Shown one piece after another: positions 24,247-32,814 of a stretch of 64,000 bases of DNA. The DNA comes from Metaruminococcus_A sp050943475. GTDB taxonomy: Bacteria; Bacillota; Clostridia; Oscillospirales; Ruminococcaceae. Under the pieces are notes generated by a model. It saw only the letters and a program-made list of their open reading frames with translations. It made no database searches and was not told the origin of the DNA. Made by a program: the position numbers and the translations under genes. Where the stretch lies: NCBI GenBank assembly GCA_050943475.1, contig JBMNPF010000002.1:124001-188000 (forward strand). Direction: 5' to 3'. Position 1 is the stretch's first letter; every line of letters starts with the position of its first letter.

Positions 24247-25521
24247 ATGTTTGTAGATAAAGCCAGAATTACAATTAAAGCGGGAAATGGCGGCAATGGG
24301 GCAATTTCGTTTCATCGTGAAAAATACGTCAATGCAGGTGGCCCAGACGGAGGAGATGGCGGCAAAGGCGGTAACATTGTGTTTCAGGCAGATGACAACC
24401 TTTCCTCGCTTGTAGATTTCCGCTATAAACGGAAATATGTTGCACCCAATGGCGAACCAGGCCGCTCTAAACTCTGTACCGGGAAAAGTGCGCCGGATCT
24501 TGTTGTCAAGGTACCACGTGGCACAGTTGTACGCGATGCGGAGACCGGCAGGGTAATGGCGGATCTTTCCGGTGACGAGCCGGTGATCCTTGCTCACGGC
24601 GGAAAAGGAGGCCGTGGTAATGCAAGCTTTAAATCTGCAACCCGGCAGATTCCACGTTTTGCAAAACCGGGTTTTCCAGGCGAAGGATATGATGTAACGC
24701 TGGAGTTGAAACTGCTTGCGGATGTTGGTCTGGTAGGCTTTCCGAACGTCGGCAAATCCACTCTGATTTCGGTGGTGAGCGCCGCAAAGCCGGAGATTGC
24801 GAATTACCACTTTACAACGCTAACCCCGGTGCTGGGAGTAGTCAAAATGGATGACGAAACCTCCTTTGTTATGGCAGATATTCCAGGGCTGATTGAAGGC
24901 GCCAGTGATGGTGTGGGCCTGGGCCATGAATTTCTGCGCCATGTGGAGCGTTGCCGGCTGATTGTTCATGTAGTGGATGTATCCGGGGTAGAAGGGCGCG
25001 ATCCGATTGAAGATTTTGAAATCATCAATCGTGAGTTGTCCAATTTCAGTGAAGAGCTTTCCCAGTTGCCGCAAATGGTTGCCGGCAACAAGTGTGATAT
25101 GGCAACTCCGGAACAAATTTCCAGCTTCCGGGATTATGTGCTGGAAAAGGGGTACGCATTTTATGAAATTTCTGCGGCAACAACAACAGGTACAAAGGAT
25201 TTAATGCGTGCCGTTGCCAGCAAATTGGCGGAATTACCGCCTGTAAAACGCTATGAGCCGGAGCCGATCCCAATTGAGACGGTGCTCAGCCGCAACGACC
25301 GTTCGTTTGAAATTGAAGTCGACGAAGACGGCGTCTATGAAATCGACGCAGAATGGCTGATTCCCATCATGTCAACCATTGATATGGATGATTATGAATC
25401 GCTGCATTATTTTCAGCGTGTGCTGCGCAGCAGCGGCATCATTGACAAGCTGGAGGAAATGGGTATCGAAGAAGGGGATACCGTAGATATTTATGGATTC
25501 CAGTTTGACTTCGTCTTTTAG
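24247..25521 (+). CDS. obg: Obg-family GTPase (CgtA)
   Basis: Obg is a ribosome-associated GTPase active in 50S assembly and stress control. The 424-residue protein has the Gly-rich Obg fold at residues 1 to 158 (GNGGNGAISFHREKY and GGPDGGDGGKGGNI), a G domain from about 160 with G1 GFPNVGKST, G3 DIPGL and NKCD, and a C-terminal OCT domain found in Gram-positive Obg. AAAGGAC precedes the ATG. Confidence 0.97.
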   Translation: MFVDKARITIKAGNGGNGAISFHREKYVNAGGPDGGDGGKGGNIVFQADDNLSSLVDFRYKRKYVAPNGEPGRSKLCTGKSAPDLVVKVPRGTVVRDAETGRVMADLSGDEPVILAHGGKGGRGNASFKSATRQIPRFAKPGFPGEGYDVTLELKLLADVGLVGFPNVGKSTLISVVSAAKPEIANYHFTTLTPVLGVVKMDDETSFVMADIPGLIEGASDGVGLGHEFLRHVERCRLIVHVVDVSGVEGRDPIEDFEIINRELSNFSEELSQLPQMVAGNKCDMATPEQISSFRDYVLEKGYAFYEISAATTTGTKDLMRAVASKLAELPPVKRYEPEPIPIETVLSRNDRSFEIEVDEDGVYEIDAEWLIPIMSTIDMDDYESLHYFQRVLRSSGIIDKLEEMGIEEGDTVDIYGFQFDFVF

Positions 25522-25526
25522 AAATT

Positions 25527-25619
25527 TTATGGTCCGTGAAACCATAAATGATACCATTCAAAGTTTTCTTTTTATTGCGAATAGATACAAAAACCGGGCG
25601 CTTCAGCGCCTGGTTTTTC
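25527..25619 (+). terminator. terminators of obg
   Basis: Two hairpins: TTTATGGT/ACCATAAA (25527-25549), and a longer AAAAACC-GGCGC/GCGCC-GGTTTTT stem (25589-25617) with T runs on both strands. The second is the more convincing terminator. Confidence 0.65.
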
Positions 25620-25687
25620 TTGTATTCCAAAGCGAGAAAAAAGTATAGCGGTATGGTCTTGTCATATTCAAAATACAATTTACTTTC

Positions 25688-25728
25688 AAAAAAGAGGTCT
25701 GATTTTTTTTAAATCAGACCTCTTTTTT
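25688..25728. terminator. bidirectional terminator between obg and the dnaI-like gene
   Basis: An 18-bp perfect stem, arms 25688-25705 and 25711-25728, core AGAGGTCTGATTT, with poly-T on both strands. It separates the convergent obg and dnaI-like units. Confidence 0.85.
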
Positions 25729-25752
25729 GTATAAACGTATGAAACGGTTGGC

Positions 25753-25784
25753 TTATCCGTAAAGTGAAAATACTTTACGGATAA
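25753..25784. repeat. inverted repeat without T tract
   Basis: Arms TTATCCGTAAAGT (25753-25765) and ACTTTACGGATAA (25772-25784) form a 13-bp perfect stem with a 6-base loop. No clear run of T follows on either strand, so it may not be a terminator; a role at the 3' end of the dnaI-like message is possible. Confidence 0.6.
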
Positions 25785-25815
25785 AATATTTACATTGACC
25801 AAAAAACAGTGTATA

Positions 25816-26817
25816 TTACTTCTTTTCACGCAGCTTAAGCTGACGCACATCCTCGCCGATGAAGCGCAAATAGGTATACTGTGTGAGAAGACGGGAGACC
25901 ACCCGTTCGGTATATCGCTCCTCCAACTCCTGACTAGTTAAATTGCTGCTGATAATGGTTGGCTTTCCAAAATTCATACGGGTATTGATAATGTTATAAA
26001 CCGAAGATACGTTAAATGGCGTGTTGTATTCGGCCCCCAAGTCATCCAGAATGAGTAAATCGGCATCCAAAACGGTTTGCAGTGTTTCATCCTCGACGAT
26101 GCTGCGAGAAAAGTGTTCCCGCTCGATTTTCCGCAGAATGTCCTGTGCGGTACAGTACAGAACATGGTATCCTTTTAAAATAACCTGCTTGGCAATCGCA
26201 AGGGAAAGGTGGGTTTTTCCCAAGCCGGTTGCTCCCAACATCATAATGCTCGGTGAGGACATGGTAAAGGTGTCCGCATATTTTTGGCAATACGCTAAAA
26301 TTTTACCCATGGTTTCGCGCGGAACAACCCCTAATCTGGGATCCGGCTGGCTGGAAAAGTAGTAAAGCTCAAAGGTTGAGAAATCACATAGCTGTAAAGG
26401 TGAAACGCTGTTCAGTTCATCGACAGATAGATTGCGTAAAATTTCGTTGAGACAGCCACAGCGAACGCCGTTGACGAAGCCTGTATCCTCGCATTTGGGG
26501 CAGGTAAAATGAACCGTGAGGTAATCCTCCGGGTAGCCGTGCCATTGGAGCAGCTTGCGCATCATGTCCTGTGCTTCCACGTTTCGCACTCTGAGTTCAT
26601 CAATGAGTTCCTTGGCATTTTCCGGATGTTCAATGATAATTTTGGTAAGTTTTACGTTGGTGCCGGTCAGCTCTTTTTGAAGTGCAGAAATTTCGGGTAC
26701 CTTTTGGGCAATTTCGTCGGTACGCCGGTTCCATTCGGCAAATGCACGTTCCCGCCGGGCGGAAAGCTGATCCACGGCACGAGCGTATAGTTTGTGATCA
26801 GGCGCCATTTTGTTCAC
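25816..26817 (-). CDS. DnaI/DnaC-like helicase loader ATPase
   Basis: A 333-residue AAA+ protein of the DnaC/DnaI/IstB group. The first 100 residues are helical; a small zinc-binding motif follows (FTCPKCEDTGF with CGCLNEI near residues 105 to 130). The ATPase domain has Walker A GATGLGKTHLS near residue 196 and Walker B LLILDDLG near 258. It lies 2 bases after the stop of a DnaD-like gene, the usual Gram-positive primosome pairing, so loading of replicative helicase is likely rather than transposition. Confidence 0.88.
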   Translation of the reverse strand: MNKMAPDHKLYARAVDQLSARRERAFAEWNRRTDEIAQKVPEISALQKELTGTNVKLTKIIIEHPENAKELIDELRVRNVEAQDMMRKLLQWHGYPEDYLTVHFTCPKCEDTGFVNGVRCGCLNEILRNLSVDELNSVSPLQLCDFSTFELYYFSSQPDPRLGVVPRETMGKILAYCQKYADTFTMSSPSIMMLGATGLGKTHLSLAIAKQVILKGYHVLYCTAQDILRKIEREHFSRSIVEDETLQTVLDADLLILDDLGAEYNTPFNVSSVYNIINTRMNFGKPTIISSNLTSQELEERYTERVVSRLLTQYTYLRFIGEDVRQLKLREKK

Positions 26818-26819
26818 TC

Positions 26820-27791
26820 CTATAATTCTGGGATTTCAAGTCCAATACGGTCAAGTGCCTCCAGGTTATAAGAGGCTTTTTTGTCTTTGCGGTCTGCCGC
26901 GGAATCACTGGCAACATCTTCGGGCGTTTTTAAGCCGTTTTCATGCCACTGTTTTAAAATCTTATTCATGTAGGCAAAGCTGATTTTTCCAATATTATCT
27001 GCTGTTTTTTCAAACGCCAGTTTGATCATTTGAATACCAAAATGGTATTCTTCAAACCATATTTGAATAAATTTTTTTTCATTTGAGGTGAGGTTGCGGT
27101 TATGGATGCCGCAGCACTCTCGAACCGCCTTTTGTTCTTCATCAAACTGCATCAAACGGCCAATATGTTCTTCGGCGAGCTCATGCGTGGTAATACCAAG
27201 ATCGCTCCAGTTGGCCGCGACTTTTTCGATGTAGCGGATGCTGATTTTTTCAATAGAACGGCAGTATCCAAAAATCATTAAAATAACGTCGGTTGGAAGG
27301 TTCATCCACTCGTGCATAGAAATGATGGAACGCTGTTCGGTTGTCGTCAACGGACGGCCAAACATTGCTTCCGCTTCTTGAAAAACAAAACGGAGCTGGC
27401 AATTCGTGTCAACTTTTTGGGCAATTTCTGCAGAAGTTAGTGCCTGCGGCCGGTCGGATACCACTTTGACGTGTTCGGTACGTGTCAATGCATCTTTGCT
27501 TCTCGAATTTGCATCAGCCTTTTGCGGTTTGTCGGCATAAGAAAGCGAAGGCGATTCAGCGACCAAAAACTTTTCTTTTTTCCAAAATTCGAGCGCCTCA
27601 TGGACATCGTCTTTGGAAAGAGAAAGCGCGCTTGAGATGACTTCTTCTTCCGGAATATCTCCAACACGGCAAAGATAGAGCATGACCTTTATGTAATAAC
27701 CACAAACTGTGGGAAGGTAATGGTCAACCAATTCCACTGGAACTGCAAATATTTTTTTGTATAACGCTGGATTTATTTGAAAACCGGGCAT
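26820..27791 (-). CDS. DnaD-domain replication initiation protein
   Basis: A protein of 323 residues with DnaD-like features. The N-terminus (PGFQINPALYKKIFAVP and the following winged-helix-like region) and two C-terminal DnaD-type repeats, for example FGRPLTTTEQRSIISMHEW and CGIHNRNLTSNEKKFIQIW, with the YI/YMNKIL motif typical of the DnaD_2 domain (SFAYMNKILKQWHENG). DnaD proteins help load helicase at oriC or at restart forks. ATG 27791 with GGAGA upstream fits; the longer frame to 27818 is less likely. Confidence 0.85.
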   Translation of the reverse strand: MPGFQINPALYKKIFAVPVELVDHYLPTVCGYYIKVMLYLCRVGDIPEEEVISSALSLSKDDVHEALEFWKKEKFLVAESPSLSYADKPQKADANSRSKDALTRTEHVKVVSDRPQALTSAEIAQKVDTNCQLRFVFQEAEAMFGRPLTTTEQRSIISMHEWMNLPTDVILMIFGYCRSIEKISIRYIEKVAANWSDLGITTHELAEEHIGRLMQFDEEQKAVRECCGIHNRNLTSNEKKFIQIWFEEYHFGIQMIKLAFEKTADNIGKISFAYMNKILKQWHENGLKTPEDVASDSAADRKDKKASYNLEALDRIGLEIPEL

Positions 27792-27847
27792 AGAAAGGTA
27801 TCTCCAATATAAAAACATTTAAAACGGCAGGCCGCTTTATGGTCGTA

Positions 27848-27876
27848 ATTATATCATATCTTTGATGATTTCACAA
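27848..27876 (-). promoter_or_regulatory. promoter of the dnaD/dnaI-like unit
   Basis: On the minus strand TTGTGA (27876-27871), a 17-base spacer and TATAAT (27853-27848) form a good vegetative promoter about 55 bases before the dnaD-like ATG. Confidence 0.65.
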
Positions 27877-27982
27877 ACGATATTCCAGGAAAATGTGGTA
27901 TACTGTCCCATCATTTCCAACATCATACCCTGTATATCGCTTGAAACCGCTCATATAATAACAGCAGAAAGGAAGTGAATTT

Positions 27983-28159
27983 ATGAAAGAGCAATACCAG
28001 CGTTCCAGCACCGAAGAACAGGCTGTGAACAGTTCGTCCAACTCGTCTGTCAGTTCGTCGAGCAGTGTAAGTTCTGTAAGCAGCAGTTCCTCTAAAAAAG
28101 CCAATAAACGTCAAAATAAGCGCAGCCGTAAGGATTCCCATAATTCGTTTGAAGGCTAA
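27983..28159 (+). CDS. small serine-rich protein of unknown function
   Basis: A 58-residue protein not assigned to a family. It begins MKEQYQRSSTEEQAV, then a run of about 18 residues mostly Ser with Val and Asn, then a basic part (KKANKRQNKRSRKDSHNS). AAAGGAAGTG, 5 to 6 bases before the ATG, is a clear ribosome binding site, and a 14-bp terminator follows 12 bases after the stop. So it is a stand-alone gene with its own signals. A role in spores is a guess based on its composition and genome context only. Confidence 0.7.
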   Translation: MKEQYQRSSTEEQAVNSSSNSSVSSSSSVSSVSSSSSKKANKRQNKRSRKDSHNSFEG

Positions 28160-28170
28160 GCTTCAAATAG

Positions 28171-28207
28171 AAAAGGCGGATGCATGCAACTGCATCCGCC
28201 TTTTGGT
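28171..28207 (+). terminator. terminator of the Ser-rich gene
   Basis: A 14-bp perfect stem, arms 28171-28184 and 28191-28204 (core AAGGCGGATGCA), ending in four T. The remaining 216 bases up to the YitT gene show no gene or clear signal. Confidence 0.8.
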
Positions 28208-28423
28208 TGTCCAATAAAAATCCATTCGGTTCAGAACGCTTGAATCCACCGTTAAAGCAATATCGGTCATTGAAACAGCATTTTCAGTGCAATTTTAAGC
28301 CGCTTTTTCATGTGGATCGGAGCTAATACATATAACTCTGATCAATAACATTTCGGTCAATCCGGAAAAAACAGCCGGTTATAAGGCGAGTTCCATTTAA
28401 GCTCTTCCATCTGGTTTTGCTGG

Positions 28424-29293
28424 CTATCGGCTGATTTGTGAGAATCCTTCGCCGAATACCTCACCTGCTTCAGTGACGATCATAAAGGCTTTGGAATCCA
28501 ATCGCCTTACAATATGCTTGAGATTGTAAAATTCAACGTCTTTACAGGCGCAAATCAATACTTTTTTCTGTTCGCCGGTATAAGCGCCATGTGCGTTGAG
28601 AATGGTACACCCACGGTAAAGGTCGTTGACAATCAGCCGGGCAATCTCTTCGCTTTTATCCGAAACAATGAGGAGCATTTTGCCAACGTTGGTTCCGTAA
28701 AGCATAGCGTCAAGCGCGCGTGAGGAGACAAACATTGCAATTACAGCGTACAGTGCCGATTCAATACTCCGAAAACTGACAGCGGCAATGGCAATAACCA
28801 TTAAATCGGTGGTAAACGCAATTTTTCCCAACCGAATATGGGGATATTTCACCTGCAGGGACTTGTTGATAATGTCCATCCCGCCGGTTGAGCCACCGCG
28901 CATAAAAACGGTGGCAAGCCCCAGTCCAATGAACAGGCCGCCGAAAACAGCAGCTAAAATTTTATTTCCCTGGTAAACAGGGAGAAACGGATAAACGTAA
29001 TCGTAAATTAAATTGAAGGCGACTGTTGAAAGCAGCGTATTAAAAATAAACCGCTTGCCGAGCAGTTTAAACCCAAAGAGCAGAAGCGGAATATTGACAA
29101 GCGATACAATGGTGCCAATTTTAAATCCGGTAAATGCGTTGATAACGGTGGCAATACCTGTGACGCCGCCGGGAGCAATCTGGTTTGGCACGGTAAATGC
29201 ATAGATGCCGAAAGCATAGACCGCCGTCCCAAAAATAATAAAAAGGATGTCAATAAAATAGGACGAAGTCCATTTGGCTTTCAAGCGGGACAC
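28424..29293 (-). CDS. YitT-family membrane protein
   Basis: A 289-residue protein with five or six transmembrane helices in the first 200 residues (for example DILFIIFGTAVYAFGIYAF and GGLFIGLGLATVFMRGGSTGG) and a C-terminal cytoplasmic DUF2179 domain from about residue 205. The function of the family is not known. GTG 29293 is the likely start; the ribosome binding site is poorly placed. It follows mrnC by 13 bases. Confidence 0.87.
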   Translation of the reverse strand: MSRLKAKWTSSYFIDILFIIFGTAVYAFGIYAFTVPNQIAPGGVTGIATVINAFTGFKIGTIVSLVNIPLLLFGFKLLGKRFIFNTLLSTVAFNLIYDYVYPFLPVYQGNKILAAVFGGLFIGLGLATVFMRGGSTGGMDIINKSLQVKYPHIRLGKIAFTTDLMVIAIAAVSFRSIESALYAVIAMFVSSRALDAMLYGTNVGKMLLIVSDKSEEIARLIVNDLYRGCTILNAHGAYTGEQKKVLICACKDVEFYNLKHIVRRLDSKAFMIVTEAGEVFGEGFSQISR

Positions 29294-29306
29294 CTCACAA
29301 CAGAAA

Positions 29307-29675
29307 TTAAAGTTCTGTTTCTATTGTATCCCAGACAAGGTCAAATAAATACGCAATTCGTTCGTGCTGATTTGACAAATACAGGTAACCAAACAGCGCT
29401 TCAAAACCGGTGGCTTTATGATAATCGCCGATATCGGCATTTTTAGGCACCGAATTGACCTCAGCGTTGCGTCCGCGTTTGTAGATGTTCTGTTCATCTT
29501 CGGTTAGCGCTTCGATTAACTGGTCAACTGCTGACGCCTGCGCTTTTGCGCTTACATAATGTACGGATCCTTTGTGGTAAGCGCCAACCGGGCGGTTCGC
29601 AGCCAAAACAAGACGCTGACGCACCAAAAGGCCATAAACCGCGTCTCCAATAAAAGCAAGTGTCAGGGGGCTCAT
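29307..29675 (-). CDS. mrnC: Mini-ribonuclease 3
   Basis: Mini-RNase III matures 23S rRNA in Gram-positive bacteria. The 122-residue protein is an RNase III catalytic domain without the dsRNA-binding domain. The signature LTLAFIGDAVYGLLVRQRL carries the catalytic acidic residue, and GRNAEVNSVPKNADIGDYHKA follows. No start codon exists upstream of ATG 29675 before a stop, and there is no good ribosome binding site; translation may be coupled to something upstream. Confidence 0.9.
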   Translation of the reverse strand: MSPLTLAFIGDAVYGLLVRQRLVLAANRPVGAYHKGSVHYVSAKAQASAVDQLIEALTEDEQNIYKRGRNAEVNSVPKNADIGDYHKATGFEALFGYLYLSNQHERIAYLFDLVWDTIETEL

Positions 29676-29736
29676 TTGTTTGGGGTGTTCACAGGAGGCG
29701 TTAAAGCAACTCGTAACATCACAACCTTATTTTTTA

Positions 29737-29946
29737 CTAAACCATAAAGTCCTTTTTGTCGAACTTTGGAATGATTACACTTTTCTTTGGCACCCGTAAC
29801 AAGGGGGAATAGACATACTTCTTGCAATGATAAAACGGAGACACCACGCCATTTTTTATGCAAAGCACCATTTGTCCGTCCGATGTTCTGGTGCCGTTTT
29901 CACAGTATTCGCAGGCGGGTTCTACATGGCTGCCAAATAACTTCAC
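29737..29946 (-). CDS. small conserved cysteine-containing protein
   Basis: A 69-residue protein, which I recall as a small conserved Clostridia hypothetical without a named function. It begins VKLFGSHVEPACEYCENG (GTG start at 29946, read as Met) with C-x-x-C, then QMVLCIKNGVV and FYHCKKYVYSPL, giving four cysteines and a His that could bind a metal. GGAG is 8 bases before the GTG. A longer start at 29955 is possible. It lies between ylbJ and mrnC on the same strand. Confidence 0.75.
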   Translation of the reverse strand: MKLFGSHVEPACEYCENGTRTSDGQMVLCIKNGVVSPFYHCKKYVYSPLLRVPKKSVIIPKFDKKDFMV

Positions 29947-29951
29947 CGCAT

Positions 29952-31082
29952 TCACTCCTTTTGTCGATTTTCCTTTTCCATTGTATCAGATTTTCGCGCA
30001 GTAAACAACAGGATGATGCAAAGTACAACAAGGAAAATGCTTGCAAAAGGTGAAACGGCGGTAACAGCAAACTGCACCTGCTCGCCGGGGGCAAAGGCGC
30101 CAAGCGCAGGATTCCAGATAAAAAGGAACAACCGGCAGAACAATGTACTGAACAGGATGTGCGCCAGCCGGGTGCACCAGTATTTCCGAATCCGGATGCC
30201 GCTTCCGCTGAGCAGCGCCGAAATCTGCATTTGGACACAGATGCCTCCGAATGAAGTCAGAGCGGTAAAAAGAAGAACGGAACCGGTTGTATTTCCCGGA
30301 ATGGAGGCACATCCTTGGGTCACCTCCAACAGTCCAGAAACAAGGGCGGTAGCCTGGGGAGGGGACATGACGTAGGAAAGCGCCGAAACCATCCAACTCT
30401 GTGCTCCGGAGATCTGAACGATTGTTAATAAAATGGAAAATGCAACGATAAAGGAACAGACAATGCACATCGAGCGGGTAGCAGTATTGACGGCGGTAAC
30501 GATGCGGACGGTGAGCGGGGAATCTGCGTGGCCTTGGTGCGGATAACTTTTTTTCGGGCATTTCAGCCGCAGACCGCTCAACCAGCCAATGACAAGGTTG
30601 GAACAGAGCTGTGATCCCAAAACAAGAAATCCGACCTGCATATTGTGAAAAATTGGAACAGAAACCGCGGAGATAACAAAAGCAGGCCCTGCATTGACGC
30701 AGAAACAGAGCATTCGTTCGGCCGTCGTCCGGTCAATTTCACCTTGCTGGTAGAGGGTATCCAACATTTTGGCGCCGACCGGGTAGCCACCAATAAAGCT
30801 GATCACCAGCACCTTGGTCAATTTCGATGGTAGCTTAAAGATATGGCGTGTGATCGGAGCGAATGGGAGCAAAAACCACTCAAATACCTGAGAAGATAAA
30901 ATGATGTTTGAAACAACCATCATTCCGAACAAAGAGGGTAAAACGGTATAAAGGCAAAGGTCGACTGCACTTGCAATTCCTTTGGAGAGTTCTGCGGAAC
31001 GGAACAGCAAAAAAGCGGTGAGCAAAAGGACGAGCGCAATGACACAGACCTGTGCCTTTTTGTTTTTCATCATGAATTCCAT
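29952..31082 (-). CDS. ylbJ: sporulation integral membrane protein YlbJ-like
   Basis: A 376-residue membrane protein with about eight hydrophobic segments. The stretch FIGGYPVGAKMLDTLYQQGEI and the CVNAGPAFVISAV motif match the YlbJ/nucleoside-recognition family, where YlbJ is needed for spore cortex formation in Bacillus. GAGGTGAT lies 3 to 10 bases before ATG 31082. It is divergent from yqfC. Confidence 0.88.
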   Translation of the reverse strand: MEFMMKNKKAQVCVIALVLLLTAFLLFRSAELSKGIASAVDLCLYTVLPSLFGMMVVSNIILSSQVFEWFLLPFAPITRHIFKLPSKLTKVLVISFIGGYPVGAKMLDTLYQQGEIDRTTAERMLCFCVNAGPAFVISAVSVPIFHNMQVGFLVLGSQLCSNLVIGWLSGLRLKCPKKSYPHQGHADSPLTVRIVTAVNTATRSMCIVCSFIVAFSILLTIVQISGAQSWMVSALSYVMSPPQATALVSGLLEVTQGCASIPGNTTGSVLLFTALTSFGGICVQMQISALLSGSGIRIRKYWCTRLAHILFSTLFCRLFLFIWNPALGAFAPGEQVQFAVTAVSPFASIFLVVLCIILLFTARKSDTMEKENRQKE

Positions 31083-31100
31083 TGCATCACCTCAAGTATG

Positions 31101-31127
31101 AATATCACTTGTTTTTAACATGTATAT
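31101..31127 (+). promoter_or_regulatory. possible sporulation (sigma-E-like) promoter of yqfC
   Basis: GAATAT with AATAT at 31101-31105, a 13-base gap and CATGTATAT (31119-31127) loosely resemble a sigma-E promoter (ATATT and CATACA-type boxes). yqfCD is sigma-E controlled in Bacillus. The match is weak. Confidence 0.3.
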
Positions 31128-31186
31128 GTGGAACATTCCGGCAATATATTTTATGGAACGGCAAGATGATGAAAGGAAGTGGTGAC

Positions 31187-31474
31187 ATGCGCAGAAACAG
31201 CAAAAAAAGTGCTGGTAAAAAGCTGATAGCAGAAACGCTGCAAATGCCTTTTGACACCTTGAGCAGCGGCATTACCCAAATAGAACTTCTCGGAAATAGT
31301 GAAGCGGTTGTGGAAGGCTGCAAAGGCATTTTAGAATACGATGATAACATCATTCGAATTGCCATTCATAAAATGGAGGTCAAATTTTCAGGAATAGATT
31401 TATCCATTAAAAGCCTTAACAGCGAAAGCATTATTATAGAGGGACAAATCAGCGGCATTGAATTTTTAACATAA
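31187..31474 (+). CDS. yqfC: sporulation protein YqfC
   Basis: A small YqfC/YabP-type protein of 95 residues, expressed in the mother cell during sporulation in Bacillus. The stretch ITQIELLGNSEAVVEGCKGI and the C-terminal GQISGIEF are typical. The frame is open back to 31082, but ATG 31187 has AGGAAGTGGTGAC upstream and starts the basic N-terminus MRRNSKKSAGKK. It is followed by yqfD. Confidence 0.88.
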   Translation: MRRNSKKSAGKKLIAETLQMPFDTLSSGITQIELLGNSEAVVEGCKGILEYDDNIIRIAIHKMEVKFSGIDLSIKSLNSESIIIEGQISGIEFLT

Positions 31475-31487
31475 CAGGGGGAATACG

Positions 31488-32663
31488 GTGTTTATTTTGA
31501 GATTACTCCGCCTGTTACGGGGATACATCCGTTTTACAGCGTCGGGTGGTTATTTTGAGCGGTTTCTTAATCAAATTTCGCAGCAAAACATCAGCATATG
31601 GGACATGGAAACTTCGCCGGAGCAGATCACCGGTATGGTGTTTGTCGGCGATTATAAAACCCTCGCACGGATGGCGCAGAAATGCGGAGTACGGATTCGG
31701 GTATCTGAACGGTTTGGGCTTCCCTTTGTCTTTCAAAAATACCGAAAACGGGTCGGGGTACTGATTGGTCTGGGAGCGTTTCTTATTTTGATAATAGTGA
31801 TGCAGAATTTCGTTTGGACACTGGATGTCGAGGGGAATGAATCCAACAGCACCGAGCGGGTCACCTACGTTTTACAGCAACTCGGCCTGCGTCCGGGGGC
31901 TTTTATTCCGTCTCTGAACATAGAGGAGATTGAGAACAAGGCAATTTTAGAATTAGATAACATTGCCTGGTTTACCATTAACAATTATGGGAGCCGTGTT
32001 GTAGTGGAGATGAAAGAATCGGTTCAGCCGCCGGAAATTCTGGACGAGACAACACCCTGCAACATTGTGGCGACCAAATCCGGCGTGGTACGGCGCACGG
32101 AGATTTATACAGGCCAGTCGGTTGTGGATGTTGGAAGCGTGGTCAGTAAGGGGGATCTCCTGGTGAGCGGGGTTGTGGATAACGCATCTGAAGAAATTCT
32201 ATTTAAACATGCACGTGCCAAAATATTCGCAGAAACTTATTTTGACGAAAGTTTTGAGGTGCTTAAAACCGAGACCAAAAAGGTGGATGCCGGAAATGCT
32301 TTTGACCACCATTTTCTGAATCTCTTTGGATTTAAAATCCCTTTATTTGTCGCTTTTCCGTTGGAGGGAGAATACCGTACAACGGTTACAGAAACTCCAG
32401 CGCATTTATTTGGTCTGCAGCTCCCGTTTGGGTTGCAGACCATCCACTATGAAGAATATGCAACCGAAACTACAGCCTATAATGCAGAAGAAGCGCAGGC
32501 GCGGCTTTACGAAATTTATGAAAGCTATAAGCAGACACAACTTGCAGACATCGAAATTTTGGAGGAAACGCCGGAGTTTACCGAACTGGAAGATCGCTAC
32601 GTGTTAAAGGTAAGCATGGTTTGTTTTGAGAATATCGCCTTGGAACAGAAATTGTTTCAGTAG
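31488..32663 (+). CDS. yqfD: sporulation protein YqfD
   Basis: A 391-residue protein with one central transmembrane helix at about residues 88 to 106 (VGVLIGLGAFLILIIVMQNF) and a long C-terminal part. Its location next to yqfC and before phoH is the conserved Firmicutes order. In Bacillus it is needed for late sporulation. The start is GTG 31488 with GGGGG upstream. Confidence 0.92.
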   Translation: MFILRLLRLLRGYIRFTASGGYFERFLNQISQQNISIWDMETSPEQITGMVFVGDYKTLARMAQKCGVRIRVSERFGLPFVFQKYRKRVGVLIGLGAFLILIIVMQNFVWTLDVEGNESNSTERVTYVLQQLGLRPGAFIPSLNIEEIENKAILELDNIAWFTINNYGSRVVVEMKESVQPPEILDETTPCNIVATKSGVVRRTEIYTGQSVVDVGSVVSKGDLLVSGVVDNASEEILFKHARAKIFAETYFDESFEVLKTETKKVDAGNAFDHHFLNLFGFKIPLFVAFPLEGEYRTTVTETPAHLFGLQLPFGLQTIHYEEYATETTAYNAEEAQARLYEIYESYKQTQLADIEILEETPEFTELEDRYVLKVSMVCFENIALEQKLFQ

Positions 32664-32677
32664 CAAACTTTTGATGA

Positions 32678-32705
32678 TTACAAAACCGCAGCAATGTGGT
32701 ATAAT
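32678..32705 (+). promoter_or_regulatory. promoter of phoH
   Basis: TTACAA (32678-32683), a 16-base spacer and TATAAT (32700-32705), with TGTGG just before the -10. It lies in the 151-base gap after yqfD. Confidence 0.6.
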
Positions 32706-32814
32706 AAAAACAAATAAAGATTTGTTAAAAGTGAAAAACGCATTATTAAAAGTGTATTTAAAAATACATTTACTAAATAATTTCACAAAAGATGTTAAAA
32801 CTAGGGGGATTCCT

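Noticed and set aside
27871..28104. A minus-strand frame of 77 codons
   Set aside because: It is the shadow of the Ser-rich gene (AGC/TCG repeats read as Leu/Glu) and has no ribosome binding site.
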